Source: Triops longicaudatus
Taxonomy: Eukaryota > Arthropoda > Branchiopoda > Notostraca > Triopsidae
Direction of reading: 5' to 3'
Length of the DNA: 64,000 bases
Assembly: GCA_022885665.1 (NCBI GenBank)
Contig: JAGQDJ010000084.1
Location: forward strand, 124,001-188,000
Below the pieces are notes generated by a model. It was not told the DNA's origin. It made no database searches and saw nothing but the letters and a program-made list of their open reading frames with translations. How positions within the stretch are numbered: the first letter of the stretch is position 1; every line of letters begins with the position of its first letter. This document shows, in pieces, positions 50,801-62,746 of the stretch. The position numbers were made by a program, and so were the translations under genes.

Positions 50801-53800
50801 AAGTCAATTTTTCCGGCTTTTAGCAGAAATTAAAGGAAATTAACAAACTAAGCAAATTAAGACATTTAGCAAATTAAAAGGGAACTCATTTTATTCAGTT
50901 CTGATTTAACGCTGTGAACCGAATTCGCTTGCACTGCTGTCAAATTAGAAACGTGGGATTTGTAAGAGAAAAGAATATTGTCACATCATTTCTCTACTGG
51001 CGTTAAATTGCGCAAAAATGTATGAACTTTTTTAGCCAAACGTCTCTCAATTCGTTTAACATGCTATTCAACCCTCTTTCGGGGTTTCCACCCCTTTTTG
51101 TAAACTTTGACATTAGCCAACTTGAACAGTGGCCGCGACGGTAACCGGCGTCGCGCTGACCAGGTCTTTCACAAAAGAGATTGACTGGCCTTTTCACATG
51201 CTGTTTTATAGTAGACGCGTTTATATGGCGTGGCAGTATATTATTAATTTATTTTGGTTACAGTTCCACTGTTTTGGGCATCAGGGTGGTTTAGAACGTA
51301 GAATAATATACTTTCTGGAAATATAAGTATTTGGTGGAATAGAAATGAAAACTTCTTTTATTGAAAAAGGAGAGATTTTTTATGCTAGAAAAATTTAAGT
51401 GTCAATAAAATTTAAAACTCTGGATACCTCAGAAGACTAACCGCGTATAGGTAAGGTTAAAAACTGGGGTGAAAAACTGCCCAACCTGGGCACGTTGGGC
51501 AGTTTTTCACCTCAGAAGACCTGGAGGGCTTAATTTTAAAGATTCATAATTAGTTCTTAGGTAATTTGTTATGTGGCCATTCTACTTTATTTTTTTTTCC
51601 GATTGCATGACGATTAGGGATATATTTCATGTCTTATTTCTCCTGAAGCTAGTCAAAAGTGGCCAAGCTGCCTCAACAACGGGTAGGATGGGTATACTTG
51701 CGGGGTAGGTTAAATTTTGCATAGCTGCGGGCTCCGTTTTGGTGCCTATGCTATGTAATTGATGTGAATATCTTTTTAACTGTACTGTTAATGCTATGGA
51801 GCTAAACATTCAGAAAACCAACGCTGATAAAATGAAACAAATGCATATTTTTGTATTCCCTCTTTCATGCCTGCCAGCCTGCGTCGGTATTCCGTAAAAG
51901 GCTCTTAACACGGTGTGAACGTATTTTCTTTCGTATAAACTCGCCTAAACTGTTTATTACTGCTTAGTGATAGAATTACGGTTGGTATTCGTGTTATTTG
52001 AGAGTATCTAACGTGTTAAAAATTAATTTTGTCCGACCTGCCCGGTGCCGTGGTCTAACAAAATGGGATAAAATTAAATACACAAGCAAAAATAATTATG
52101 ACAATTCGGGGGTTAATTGTAGCTTAATACTGCAGCTTTACTTGAAAAAGTATCACAGAGCTGTGTTATGAACTGTTGGTAAAAGCTGCAAATAAGTGAT
52201 TTTCCCAAAGCTTGGACCCCCTCCCCCCCAAAAAAAAAATAGTGTCGCAGTTTCCAAAATAGTTAACGGTTTCAATTCCAACTTTCATTATACCAGCGCA
52301 TGCACGTTTTCAGTGTTCGACAATTTTTTCACAATGTTTTACTCCGGGGTTGAGGAGATAATTAGAATGGTCCAACGTACCCCCCTATCCAAGGTGCCTG
52401 GTCTTCCCTACTATTGAAGGGTATAATTCGTTCTTTTTTTATTCGAAGCGCCCTGTCAATTGAAATGAAATTTTGCTGAAAAACAATCGTTATGCTAGGT
52501 TAGTAAGGTAAAGTTAAGCTTAATTTTAGTGTAGATTTGGGTAGATTAGGTTAAGTTAAGGTGTGCTTATGTAAACTAAGTAAGGTCAGTTTAGATAAAG
52601 CTAGGTTGGGCAAGGTTAGAATATGTTAGGTGACGTCAATTTAGGTTCGGTTAGGTAAGGTTAGGCTACTCTTTCATGTCGATGCCCGATACATTTTTGC
52701 GCCTGTCGCGAGTTGGATTAGGTTAAAATAAGGTTTACTTAATGTGCTGTAAGTTAAATTAAGTTTGCTAAGTAAGGTTTGGTTAGTTGGATAGCTAATT
52801 TACGCCAAATTAGGTTAAGTTGGTTTAGGCTAGGTAAGATAAAGTTGGGTTTTTGGTTCCTTTCTGCTGACGGAGTTGGACGTCTCCGGCCAACACACCG
52901 CTTGTTTTGCAAAAATAAGTACCCAGTTTTAAAGGCATTTGTCAAAGATAAGATTACTGTTTGCTTAGCTTACTTGTATTTAATCTACCTAGTCCTTCGT
53001 TTTCATTTAAAACGCGTAAAAATACTAAGTGGTGTATAACAGAGAAGTTTTCATCTTTTTCCCTCCTTTTCGGTCCCTTTTCTTATTTTTTCCGTTTTTT
53101 CCCCTTTGTGTGAATTGTTCGTACCCCCAAAAATCCCATAAATTACGTAAAGTTTCCGATGAGCCCCACGATCCTCCCGAGAGCGAAAAACTGCTGCTGG
53201 ACACCAACAGCAATGTGGTGGAGAGTCCCTGCGCTTCCACTGCTTGGCCAGGAGGATGGGCAAAGTCCTCCACCCCCGTGCCGAGCTGGCGGGACTATGT
53301 GACTCGTCTCGAGGACAAAATGGACTCACAGCAGCCGTCGTCCGTCAGCCACGCCACGCTGGCCGCTTTAACCGAACTCTGTGGCCAAACGGTGCTTAAC
53401 GCCAACTATTTCATGGGCGGCAAACTCCTCTCCGACACTGGCTCCTCCTCCGCCTCTTGTTCGCCCGTAGGGGAAGGAGTCTTAGCCTTAGCCCCGCCCT
53501 CTACTCCGCTGGCTACGGAGCTGGACCAAGGTCAAAAATCACCTAAAACACCCGAATCTGACTTTATAGGAGCCACGCCTACCAGTGAATTGACGCCCTC
53601 TGTGGAAGCCGACGAAGTCTCGCCATCCGAAGGACTCAGATTGGTGCTCAAGAGCCAAAAGATGCGCGGACTCAAAGATTTGCTACTGGCCGAAAAACTC
53701 AACACGCACGCCATCTCACTGCAGCTGACGGCACAATCCCAAGTGCAGTTGGGACGCAAAGGGCGGGCCTCAGTGGGAGGAGCCGGGGAGGAGGCCAGCA

Positions 53801-53877
53801 CGGCGGCAGCCACGCCTCCCCCAAAGGATGAAAAGCACGCGGGCGTGTCGCGCCCCAAACGTACACGTCGCGAATGA
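44812..53877 (+). CDS. MEN1: Menin (MEN1, fly Mnn1)
   Basis: Six exons: 44812-45295, 45853-46005, 47489-47743, 47925-48132, 49814-50109, 53153-53877; 706 residues (human about 615), all phases agree. A TAA two codons upstream fixes the start. Conserved blocks follow human menin: YFPLKTIESVVKLF, RELIKRVSDVIWNTLTRSYY, DAHLALSEDHAWVVFG, LLWMLYDLGYLDNYPMALGN, YSREDEEIYKEFLEIAN, CFAHLLRFYDGICQWEEGS. These form the thumb/palm/TPR-like scaffold that binds MLL/KMT2 N-termini and JunD. The long last exon is Ser/Pro/Gly-rich and diverged, then ends in the conserved KMRGLKDLLLAEKLN and LQLTAQSQVQ stretch and a basic nuclear-localisation tail (RPKRTRRE). Nuclear scaffold of histone H3K4 methyltransferase complexes. 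Intron 5 (3.0 kb) carries hairpins and TTAGG-like arrays; the last exon is GC-rich against its surroundings. Confidence 0.95.
46125..47110 (+). repeat. Longest TTAGG-like array, in MEN1 intron 2
   Basis: About 1 kb of GTTAAGTTAGGTT variants, polarity TTAGG on the plus (sense) strand throughout. It fills two thirds of the intron (46006-47488). Confidence 0.8.
50470..50690. repeat. Array that flips polarity around core B (repeat family copy 3)
   Basis: CCTAA units (50475-50585), then the reverse complement of core B (TGCCTACGCAAACC, AGTCAATGCAAAA, TAGGTCAGTTATG at 50587-50636), then TTAGG units (50640-50685). Core B is shared with 1518-1570. No core A seen here. Confidence 0.65.
50705..50835. 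mobile_element. MITE-like inverted repeat in MEN1 intron 5
   Basis: TCTGCTAAAAGC (50721-50732) and GCTTTTAGCAGA (50815-50826) pair perfectly. A nested hairpin (ACCCGA/TCGGGT) sits between them. No TSD recognised. Confidence 0.5.
51464..51515. repeat. 22-bp hairpin with flanking 12-nt direct repeats, MEN1 intron 5
   Basis: GGTGAAAAACTGCCCAAC (51468-51485), 8-base loop, exact reverse complement (51494-51511). Four more outer pairs, one a G-T wobble, bring the stem to 22. The 12-mer ACCTCAGAAGAC occurs at 51426-51437 and again at 51509-51520. Confidence 0.8.
52495..52840 (+). repeat. TTAGG-polarity array near the end of MEN1 intron 5
   Basis: Diverged GTTAGGTTAAGTT units on the plus strand, interrupted near 52680-52715 by a unique GC-richer patch. 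Confidence 0.6.
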
Positions 53878-56800
53878 TTTATTTTATTTAACAAAATTTT
53901 CTTTTTTTAAAAAATTAAAAATCCTTTCTTTTCTAAAAAGAGTCTTCGATGTTAATATAAAAATTCATTTTGCGAATTTCTGATTAACACAGCTGGAATT
54001 TAAGTTATTTTTATTACGTATATTCCATTTGACTTTAGTATGACCTTATTGCAGTAAAACTCTGATTTGGTCATCTCCTTGGCTGATTGTGAGTGGGTGC
54101 GTTTTCTTGCGAACAAGGTTCTTTTCTGGTTCAGCGCAACAGCATATTTTTTTTACTGTAAAACGGACGAACAGAGAAAGAAGCTTATTACTGTTTACAA
54201 ACAACCGCAGTAGGCGGGGTTAGAAGCCATTTCCTGTTCTATCAAGTTTGTTTGAACAGTGTTAAACAAAAGCGAGTTGTTGTTGAGCTCTCTAAGGTCA
54301 ACGTAAGTTTTTGATGATGAAGTGCTTGCTCAGATGGAACCATCAACGCCAAACCATCGGTTGAACTCAGCCAGAACCTGGTTGAACAGTTTTGTTCAGA
54401 GTAAAATATGTCCTATGGAAATTATTATTCCAAAATGGAATTTTTAATAATTCCAGTGCACCAACATTTGATTTTTGCTTTGTAAGCTACTGACCGGTTG
54501 GCTAAATTGGAGTTTTACTAAATTTAGATTTTTTAGCATTTTTTCTTCACGTTAGAAAATTTTCTTTTTAAACGAACACATCACCTACAAAAAGTCTTTG
54601 AAGAAAAAAGGTGTTAAGCAGGGTACGAAAAATTGTCATTCTTTGGGAAAAAAATTGGCAGGGTTTGCACATTTTCAAGTCTGTTTTGAATTTTTTGAAA
54701 AAGGAATTTGTGAAGAGAAAACGTTTGAACGGTTGTGAAGCAAAGTTGGCCTTATTGTCCTTGATTGAGTGAATCCTTTATTGTGTGTGGGGTACACTGG
54801 ATGTGAATCAGTTCTAAATCATCGCAATTGCATTTGATCACGATCTGCAACGCTGTAATGGCCAACATGGATGTTTTTGATATCGAAATTATGGTAATAT
54901 TGATTGTATTGAGAGGATGGAAAATTAACGAACTAATGAAAGTGGCACGTAACTATGACCAGTGATGTATTCTTTGTTCTGGGATAGAGAAATCTCAAGG
55001 ATGATGTGATAGACATTTGAATGTGGCGGAAGGGTATGTTGTTTTTCCCATTTTCTTTTCCCTTCCCTTTTATGTACGACTTATAAATTTGAGTCTACCG
55101 AAAACAACAGCATTGGGATGCATGGGTATTTGTAAAAGGTCCTTGAGGAAAAAACTGTGGTGAAGTAGGCACTATTTGTGAAGGTGAAAAAGAGCGAGAA
55201 ACCGCATTCCGCCATGACGTACCTGCCTACACCTTTTGAAATCACAAGGGGAATGACATGTAATCAATGACAAACATGTGACACGTGTTTAATCTCATGT
55301 GGATTTCAGGAACCAAAATAAAATGAAAAATCCTAATTGGTTAAAAAAGCGCGGATCGTTTTTTTTGTTTATGGCGTATTTCAATTTATGTGTAAATGCT
55401 TCTGTGCGTTAAAACAAACGTTTCTTGGACTACATTTAGTATAAAGTGAAGTCCGCTTTCGTAAACTGATTTTGTTTAGCCATAATAGTTAAATTAAGTG
55501 TGTAGCTCTGGAGAAGTAGTTTACGCCGTGGTTCCGATATGTTTGGATAATAAGGGTATCCACTCAAATGCAGTCTACTTAAGCTATTGTTGCATACCAC
55601 GAAGGTACGATTCAAACTGTTTCACCCAAGATATGGCGATAGCCTTTTTTGTTTGCGCTTTTATCGTAATTCTTAACTATTAGTGTTTATTTTCAAAAGT
55701 TAATTCAAGATTGATAATGCTAAGCGAGAGATCTAAGCACTAAGTAAAAAAAATGGATACTTAAAGCCGCCTACGCTACAAATCAAATGATTTGAAGTGG
55801 GGAAAAGCCTCGTCGCACAAACGTGCACTTAAATTAAACGTGTACCGACCTCCAAAGTGATTTTGTCAAATTTTCGCTCGACTTGCTTAATTTTCGCTCA
55901 TTGAATTAAATTACGTAAAGAAGTGTTTCTCGAAAGTTTTCGTCTAACTAGATTCGTAACTAGTTTTATTTAGTTTTCATCGAATTAATTTCTTTTCAGT
56001 TAAGGGTTTAATTTACTTTTGGTATCCATAAAAGACTGACTGATACATGTTAGTTATTAGCATTTTAAAAAATAAAGTTAAAATTTAAAACTTACTAACT
56101 CAGTTGAGCACGATCAACTGATAGGGTTATAAGTTAACAAATAAGAAGAATTCAGGAAACAGGCTTCTGCTAAACAATTCTCTCAGCACAGCAAAACACT
56201 CCACAATTACTTAAGAAAATGAACAAATTACGCCGCGGAACGACGTAGAAGACGAAAAGAAAAAAAAAACAGTAACGTATCAAAGAAATTCAAGATAAAG
56301 TAATAGACACTCGTAACCTGTACGAAAATTATCATTAAAGAGCAAAAATAAATACAGGACTTTCTCAGTTAGTAACGGGGACATTGGTAAGCCATACACT
56401 GGTGCTGACGAATGCGAAAGGATAAGCAAAGCTCTAACAACTTCAGCAACAAGGAAGTTGATACCACGAACATGTTGGTACCTAAGAGGAAATAAGCTTT
56501 CATTCAGATTTGTAAACAGAAATAACTCCTAATTTCAAAGATTAATTGAGACGATATGATGAGCGCTATTCCGAATTAGCCAGACTCGTAAATAAGATGT
56601 TTTGGTATCCAAAAGCCTTTTGTCGCTGGATCTACCGACATCTATTTTATTGCATTGATGGGAGAATTTCCTACGGTCTACGGTAAATTTAGTTAAAGAA
56701 CGATTAAGTGAACGATAACTGAAGTGATCCTTTTCCTTTATTCGCTTTTGCTTGCTGAAGTGTCTATTTAGAGGCCAGCTATAGACTGTCAGAAGCGTTG

Positions 56801-57471
56801 GAAATTGTCATCAGTATGATCAGGTATTTAAGCTGTAGGTAATCTTTCTCTCATTTAATCGTTAGATACTTGCACAATACAACCATCACGAGCAAATTAG
56901 AAAGCAAAAAGTGGGAAACAAACATACGTCCATTTCAAAAGTGTCACCTTTTCCTAAAAATTTTACAATTTTCTACCTTCTGATTCCTAAAAATGAGTCA
57001 AAATGAAAGCTTTGTCCTTGCTGTCAGAAACTTTGTTCTTGCTAGGAAAAACTACTCGTCGCTAAATCAGAAGCGTCGCGAGCTGTTCTCATTGGAGAAG
57101 TGGAGCCTTAATTATACTGACTGTACTTGATGATTTAACCAACTCGAGTATGATACTTCTTTTCTGAATCGGCTTTTGCCCAATTATTGAAGGTATATCC
57201 CCCAAACCACCACCCCCTCGCGACGCCCTTGTTAAATATACCTGCTCTGTTATTTTGCACTGAGTATCATAGATGACCCATGATCTTCCCCAGAAAATGT
57301 TGAAGTCATCCCTTGTGTTCAGAACAAAGCGAGTCGATGGTAATTTGCCGTTTTAACATATTTCAGAAGGTAGACAAGATCTTATTATTCGATCTTCCTT
57401 TTTCTTCTGTTCTTCACAATCCTCCATCACAAAGACCAACTGTTCAACCTCTTTAACGACGTGCTGATACT

Positions 57472-57780
57472 CAGTGGCGTCGTGCACTTCAAAAATTTGG
57501 GGGGGCCCGACTTTGCATTTCTCTTAATAAAAGAGTTAATGAGTTATAAATGAGTTTTAAATACCTTTCTTTTCAGGATGGCAAAAATTTTTGGGGGGCC
57601 CGGGCTCCACCTTTTCGCAATTGTAGCAGGTCTTACATTGATGCACATGAATTCATGAATGTCTTGTTTAGGGCTGGACTAGCTAGCCCCCGCAAATAAA
57701 AAATTAGTTGAATTGAGACAAATTGAAGGGCGTTTGAGTGTACAGGCCTACCCCGAAACAAATTCCTAGCTGCGCCTCTG
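57472..57780. mobile_element. MITE-like element with CAGTGGCG/CAGAGGCG ends
   Basis: The left end CAGTGGCGTCGTGCACTTC is followed by AAAATTTGGGGGGGCCCG. The reverse complement of the right end is CAGAGGCGCAGCTAGGAATT, followed by TGTTTCGGGG. CAGnGGCG-nnGC-type termini are common in animal non-autonomous DNA transposons. The AAATTTGGGGGGCCCG block occurs twice, near 57493 and 57587, suggesting internal duplication or nesting. No clear TSD. Confidence 0.55.
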
Positions 57781-59747
57781 GTGCCCTGTCCTCGCAATAC
57801 AAGCCCTCACATTCAGTTAGCACACCGGTGTAGTGAGGTGCTGCTACTGAGCTGTTGTTTCAACAGCCATGATATGGTAATTTCCACTAAGTTTATTTTG
57901 TCTCGGTTTTGATATAAAACTGTTTGTAAAAGTAATACCTAGAAAGAGGCAGTCCTTAAGTGTACTATTTCAGTTCTTGTCTTCTTTAGTGGTTGGGGTT
58001 GCGACAAGAGTAGCGGAAACGGAGAGTTTTTGAAGTGATGTAGGCTATCTGTTTTCTCAATTTTCACGTCGTATGTCGCCTTTTATTCGTCGTACTGCAC
58101 AACAATCGATTATTTTAGCGAAGAAACACACAGGTACGGCTCCATTCATAATGACTACTTAGAAAGCTTACCATGGCTTTCAAGAGGGTTGTGGGTTAAG
58201 TAAGAGGGTTTGGCTGATTTTTTAAAATATATTTCTCTTTTTTTACCAACTCAACCTTTCAAGCTCGAGAAAGACCAAGCGGTGTTATGCCGTTCACCAT
58301 TTTAATAGCAGATTTTTCGTTTCATCAAACTGCAAGAACCAGGAATGGTCATAAGATAGTACTTTTAATGTATATCTTATCCAGTTAATTATTCAGTTCT
58401 ATCATTGACTTAACTCATTGTGAATTTTGTACGCATGTTATGAGAATTTAATTAAAAGTTAGAGGAAGGGTGGGACAATGTTGACACTTTTCTGTTTTAT
58501 ATTTTTCACGTAACGCGCATACAAAACTTTAGCCAAAAATTATACTTGTCAGGTGGAGTAGTGTTCTGGGTACAAAATAAGATATTGAACGCTTCAAGAA
58601 GATAAAAAATAAGACCAAACGGCCATGAAAACTGGAGGCTCTTCCAGTTGTACAACACGAGATGCCATGTAAACGGAATTTGGATTAGGGGGTATTGCGA
58701 AATGGACGAGTGCTTGCCATAATAAAGTTGACAGATAAGCTTTTTAAGAAAAGTACATGGTAGAATTTGAAGATATTTATGAAAACTTACAAATATAATG
58801 TACATGAAAGGTAAAATTGTTCTAGTACTCCACTAGTGCGAAAATCTGTTTTTGTTTATTTTGCCATTTGCACAACAAAAAACTAGCTGTCAAAGCGCTT
58901 CAGTCCAAACCGTACCAAAGCGCTACTTTTGACTTTCCACGTATCCTGTAAATCCTTGTGACTGAGCCTTCAAAGTGTCACTCTGTGGCTTATGACGTAC
59001 ACATAAACCATATAGGCACAATCTTTGGATGTTTAACGTAAAAGTGACAACGGAAAAACTAAGACCGGTTTTTACATAATTAGCCACAAATATATTTTTA
59101 TTTATTTTCACATTTTTGCTTCAGGCTTTTCCAACGAAGCTTTGCCCAGGTGGCTTTCGCCGCATTCACCAAGTGCACGTTTTTCTTACATTTCCAAAAT
59201 TGTTTGCAGTCTTGTGATTTTTGTATGTTTTGTCCGTCGTATCAACTGTCCCCTCCCCCTACGTGGCTTTATGGGCGTCTCCTGTATTGTTCTTTTCAGA
59301 TAAATTTCTGTGATACATTCATTATGTACAGTTTTTGACAGTTTTGACATCCGAAAGCTATTTTTAGAACATCATAAGCAGACAAAAATCACTCTTTCGC
59401 GTATTTTTCAAGCTCGAATCTTTCTTCCCTGATCTTTGTGCCAAAGGGTGAAAAAAAGTTAGGATTTGACATAGTCTATGTACTTTTCCCCAGGTTTTGC
59501 TCTTATTTCGCCCGTTTTGCGGATTGCTCAAGAGTTGAACGTTGCAGAAAAAAAACTCACGTGTGCCTCCGGTTCACCTTGGCGACTTGAAATGTCTGCG
59601 ATGCTTACGGTAAATTAGAGTTTGCATTTGTAGCGGACTGTTGAGAAAGGAGAATGAAAGGGAAGAAGTACTCCTCCAATAGTAGTCAAATGGTGCATTA
59701 TTCGTTAAGCAAATCACACATTTGAAATGTTAAACAGTAATTAAGTG

Positions 59748-59922
59748 CAGTGAAACCCGCTTATTTTAATGGGCTCGGAACCAGACGAACATTGTTCAAA
59801 TAGACGGAGTGTTCAAATTACGGAGTGGAATAGAATTAAACGGACGTAAACGGACCGCCAATTTTTCGTTTAATTTTGCGGAGTATTCAAATAACCGCTG
59901 TTCAATTAAATGGACACCACTG
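59748..59922. mobile_element. Pogo/Tigger-type MITE
   Basis: Left end CAGTGAAACCCGCTTATTTT, with GGCTCGGAACCAGACG close behind. Right-end reverse complement is CAGTGGTGTCCATTTAATTG. Internal GTTCAAATAGACGGAGTGTT is typical of this MITE class. About 175 bp, TA directly right of the element. Confidence 0.65.
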
Positions 59923-60672
59923 TAGTTAGATTTTATTATGAAGCCCAGTGGAGTATTTTGCAATAGTGAAATAACTCCGGATATAGGCCTACCTATGTCC
60001 TGGACTGACAGTAATACGTAATATCTAAAAGTGAGAGCCGTCAATGAAATATGAAAGCCGTATATGAAATGTATATTTTGACAAATCATTGTAATTTTTG
60101 TATTTTTTTCGATTTCTTAAACAAACTTTTTCAGGTTTTAGTCGGAGACCAGCAACGCATTAAAATTATTTCCATTGAATCTTATGGAAAATGGCGTCTC
60201 TCATAACGAAAGCTTCTTACACCGAACGGTGTCTAGGAACGGATTAGGTTCGTTAGACGGGTACAAACTGTATAATTAACAATTGTATAAGTAATAGTTG
60301 TAACAAAAATAGAGAAAAAGCGATAGTTACGAGCATTGCCTTCCGTCGAAATGTATTTTAAAAGGATCAAGAAAATTGTAATAGAAAGTCGATGAAAATA
60401 TTATACCCGGTACGTTACAAAACCTCACGATAATTATTCTTCTCTTATCCTTTTCCCTTACGTTAAGAATTAACTAAAAACGAGCAAAAGAAGCTATCGG
60501 ACTGAACCTGACAAGACTCAAGTAAATTTCACTGTGATTGACGAAATTTCTTTGCTGTATGGACAAAACAGTATACACGACTCATAAAAGCCCTTTCATA
60601 TTTTTACGTTAAAAATCGTGAACTGTTTACTTTTAGTACAAAGGGGTGGGGAAGTATTTAGTTCAATACTAA

Positions 60673-60948
60673 TTGACCTATATAATCACTTGCCTAGCTG
60701 ACCCAACTAACATAGGCCTAAAAGGCTTCAATCAGGCCCAACTTCGGCCTATTAAAGTCCGACTAAAAAGTAAGGACTCTGACTCTCAACACATCTCCCT
60801 TCTGCAAGTCTTGGGCCTCCTTAAGTGCATTGCAGAAAGCTGCAACATGCGCGTAAACCTAACACAGGCGGCGGATGTCTCACACGCAATCATCCGCCGG
60901 AATGTTCACGTTAGCCGGAAAGTGCTAGGGTACGTTTTCATTACGTGA
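60673..60948 (+). CDS. Unassigned open frame, perhaps retroelement gag relic
   Basis: 91-codon frame from ATG to TGA with coding-like composition. The piece LRPIKVRLKSKDS loosely resembles the RPIKVxLxS motif of some non-LTR retrotransposon ORF1 proteins. No zinc knuckle or reverse transcriptase nearby. It could equally be chance. Confidence 0.2.
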   Translation: MTYIITCLADPTNIGLKGFNQAQLRPIKVRLKSKDSDSQHISLLQVLGLLKCIAESCNMRVNLTQAADVSHAIIRRNVHVSRKVLGYVFIT

Positions 60949-61386
60949 CAATATAAAGTACTTCTCATAATTCAATCTTTCTTTTCGCAAGTAAAATCTA
61001 GCCCTAACACGTGAGTCTTTCCTGACCCGTAGTATATCGCGTCAAGCGAAGCTGGAATTTTTGTCAGCGCCAATGTCAATAATTTATTCGTCGTAACTTT
61101 CGCACGAGTAGTCATTCAACTGTCCTTTTTAAAGATACTTTCTTTTTCATTTTACTTCGAAAAAAAAAAATAGTCACAGGAGTGTAGTCCCCATACAATC
61201 AACTGAATTCTTACAGTAACAACGCGTTGCTAGCTTCCATTTTCAGCTACTGGTTAGAAGGGAGTATGCCACACTTTTACTACGTTATGTACTTACAATT
61301 ACAAATTCATCTAGCAATTCATGCTAATAGTAAGGAGACGCGTTTTGTGTTGTAAATTTAGTTTATTTCTCCACCATAACTCCTCT

Positions 61387-62711
61387 TCATCTTCTGCCTT
61401 TGCCACGTTTAGGTTTGCCGAAACTCTTCGTCTTGCCTTTGCCTCTTTTATCGTCGCTTCGGAACGCTCGGTCCCGTTTCATTTCCCATTTGAGTTGCTT
61501 GGCGTCTGAAAAAGAAAACAGAAAATTAATATAGCACTTACAACACGTAAAGAAACATAAACAATACTTGTAAAAGCATAATACACTAAAACTAGTGGTA
61601 CAATAAAACTACTAGAAAAACATAAAAAATAGATCAAAGCCTGTTTACATGAGTAATGAATATATGCTGTAAAATTTTTAGACATTAACGTACAAATATA
61701 TTCTGGAATAATAAAGATCTACGAAAATTACTGAATTATGTAAGAAAAGATATCAGAGTAAATACACGCAAATATTAAACGAATCGAAAAACGCTCTTAC
61801 GTGCACGGTCAGGATTCGACAACGCTTGTGAAGTGCCAGTATTCCATCCAGATGCCGTGTCATCTTCCAGCAACTCGGCAAATTCTTCTGCGTCAGCAAA
61901 ATCAGCCACTGTCGAAGCCAATAAGGCTTTTCTACTCTTCTTCGCCTGTAAAGTGCGGAAAACCAAATATGAGCATTCGACGAGGTATGACAAAAATTAC
62001 CAAGCGACAAAGATGACGACATAAAACAAGTGAATTAAGAAACAGAAAGGAAATAATACAAAATTGGTAGGGAAATGAAAGATTGTTTCTGAACGTCAAG
62101 TTACCTTAGGCCCGTCTTCCATGGCCCAATCCAAGTCATCTTCGAAATCTCGTCCTTTTTTGGCAGCTTTGCCCCCTTGAGGCAAGTCATCTTCTTCTTC
62201 TTCACCGTCCGAAAAAGCCACATTCTCTTCATCAAACTCTTGCTCTGCTTCACCATCTTCTTCGTCTACCACCACTCCTTCCGCTTCTTCCAGCAAGTCG
62301 TCGTACTCGTCAAAGGCGTTATCCAAATCGGAATCGTCTTCCAAGTCGTCCAAATCGTCGTTGTCCTCTTCTACGGCTGAGCCGTCGCGTTTGGCTTTGG
62401 CGTTTTTAGTTTTGCTCTTGGCTGCGGTGGCGCTGACGTGACTGGCAAAGTCAAACTCGTCTTGCGCGTCGTTTTGCAGATAGTCGTCGAATTCTTCACT
62501 CGCTACAGATGACACATCGTCATCATCCCCGTCTTCTTGGTCGGGTTTGTGTAAACGCGGCTTGCCAGCGACTTGTTTGAAGTAGCGGTGGAAGAAGAGC
62601 TCATCCGGAGGCACACGTTCTTCGGATTGTTCCAAGTAATCTTTGCTTGTCATGGCTAAAGACTTCATGCCGGTTGGCTTGTACAAGTTCCGTCTGCCTA
62701 GGACACGCCTA

Positions 62712-62746
<35 letters not shown>

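Larger units (their letters stand above)
53878..61386. other. Convergent intergenic region MEN1/CEBPZ
   Basis: 7.5 kb with no confident gene. Contents recognised: two MITE-like elements (57472-57780 and 59748-59922) and an unassigned open frame (60673-60948). An AATAAA at about 55317 is far from the MEN1 stop; the true MEN1 3' end is unclear. Other open frames (55498-55683, 58506-58805, 58923-59111) have no family likeness. Confidence 0.5.

Noticed and set aside
53532..53894. 120-codon open frame on the minus strand
   Set aside because: Antisense shadow of the GC-rich last exon of MEN1.
58506..58805. 99-codon minus-strand open frame, considered as transposase
   Set aside because: No DDE/D motif, helix-turn-helix or terminal repeats could be recognised.
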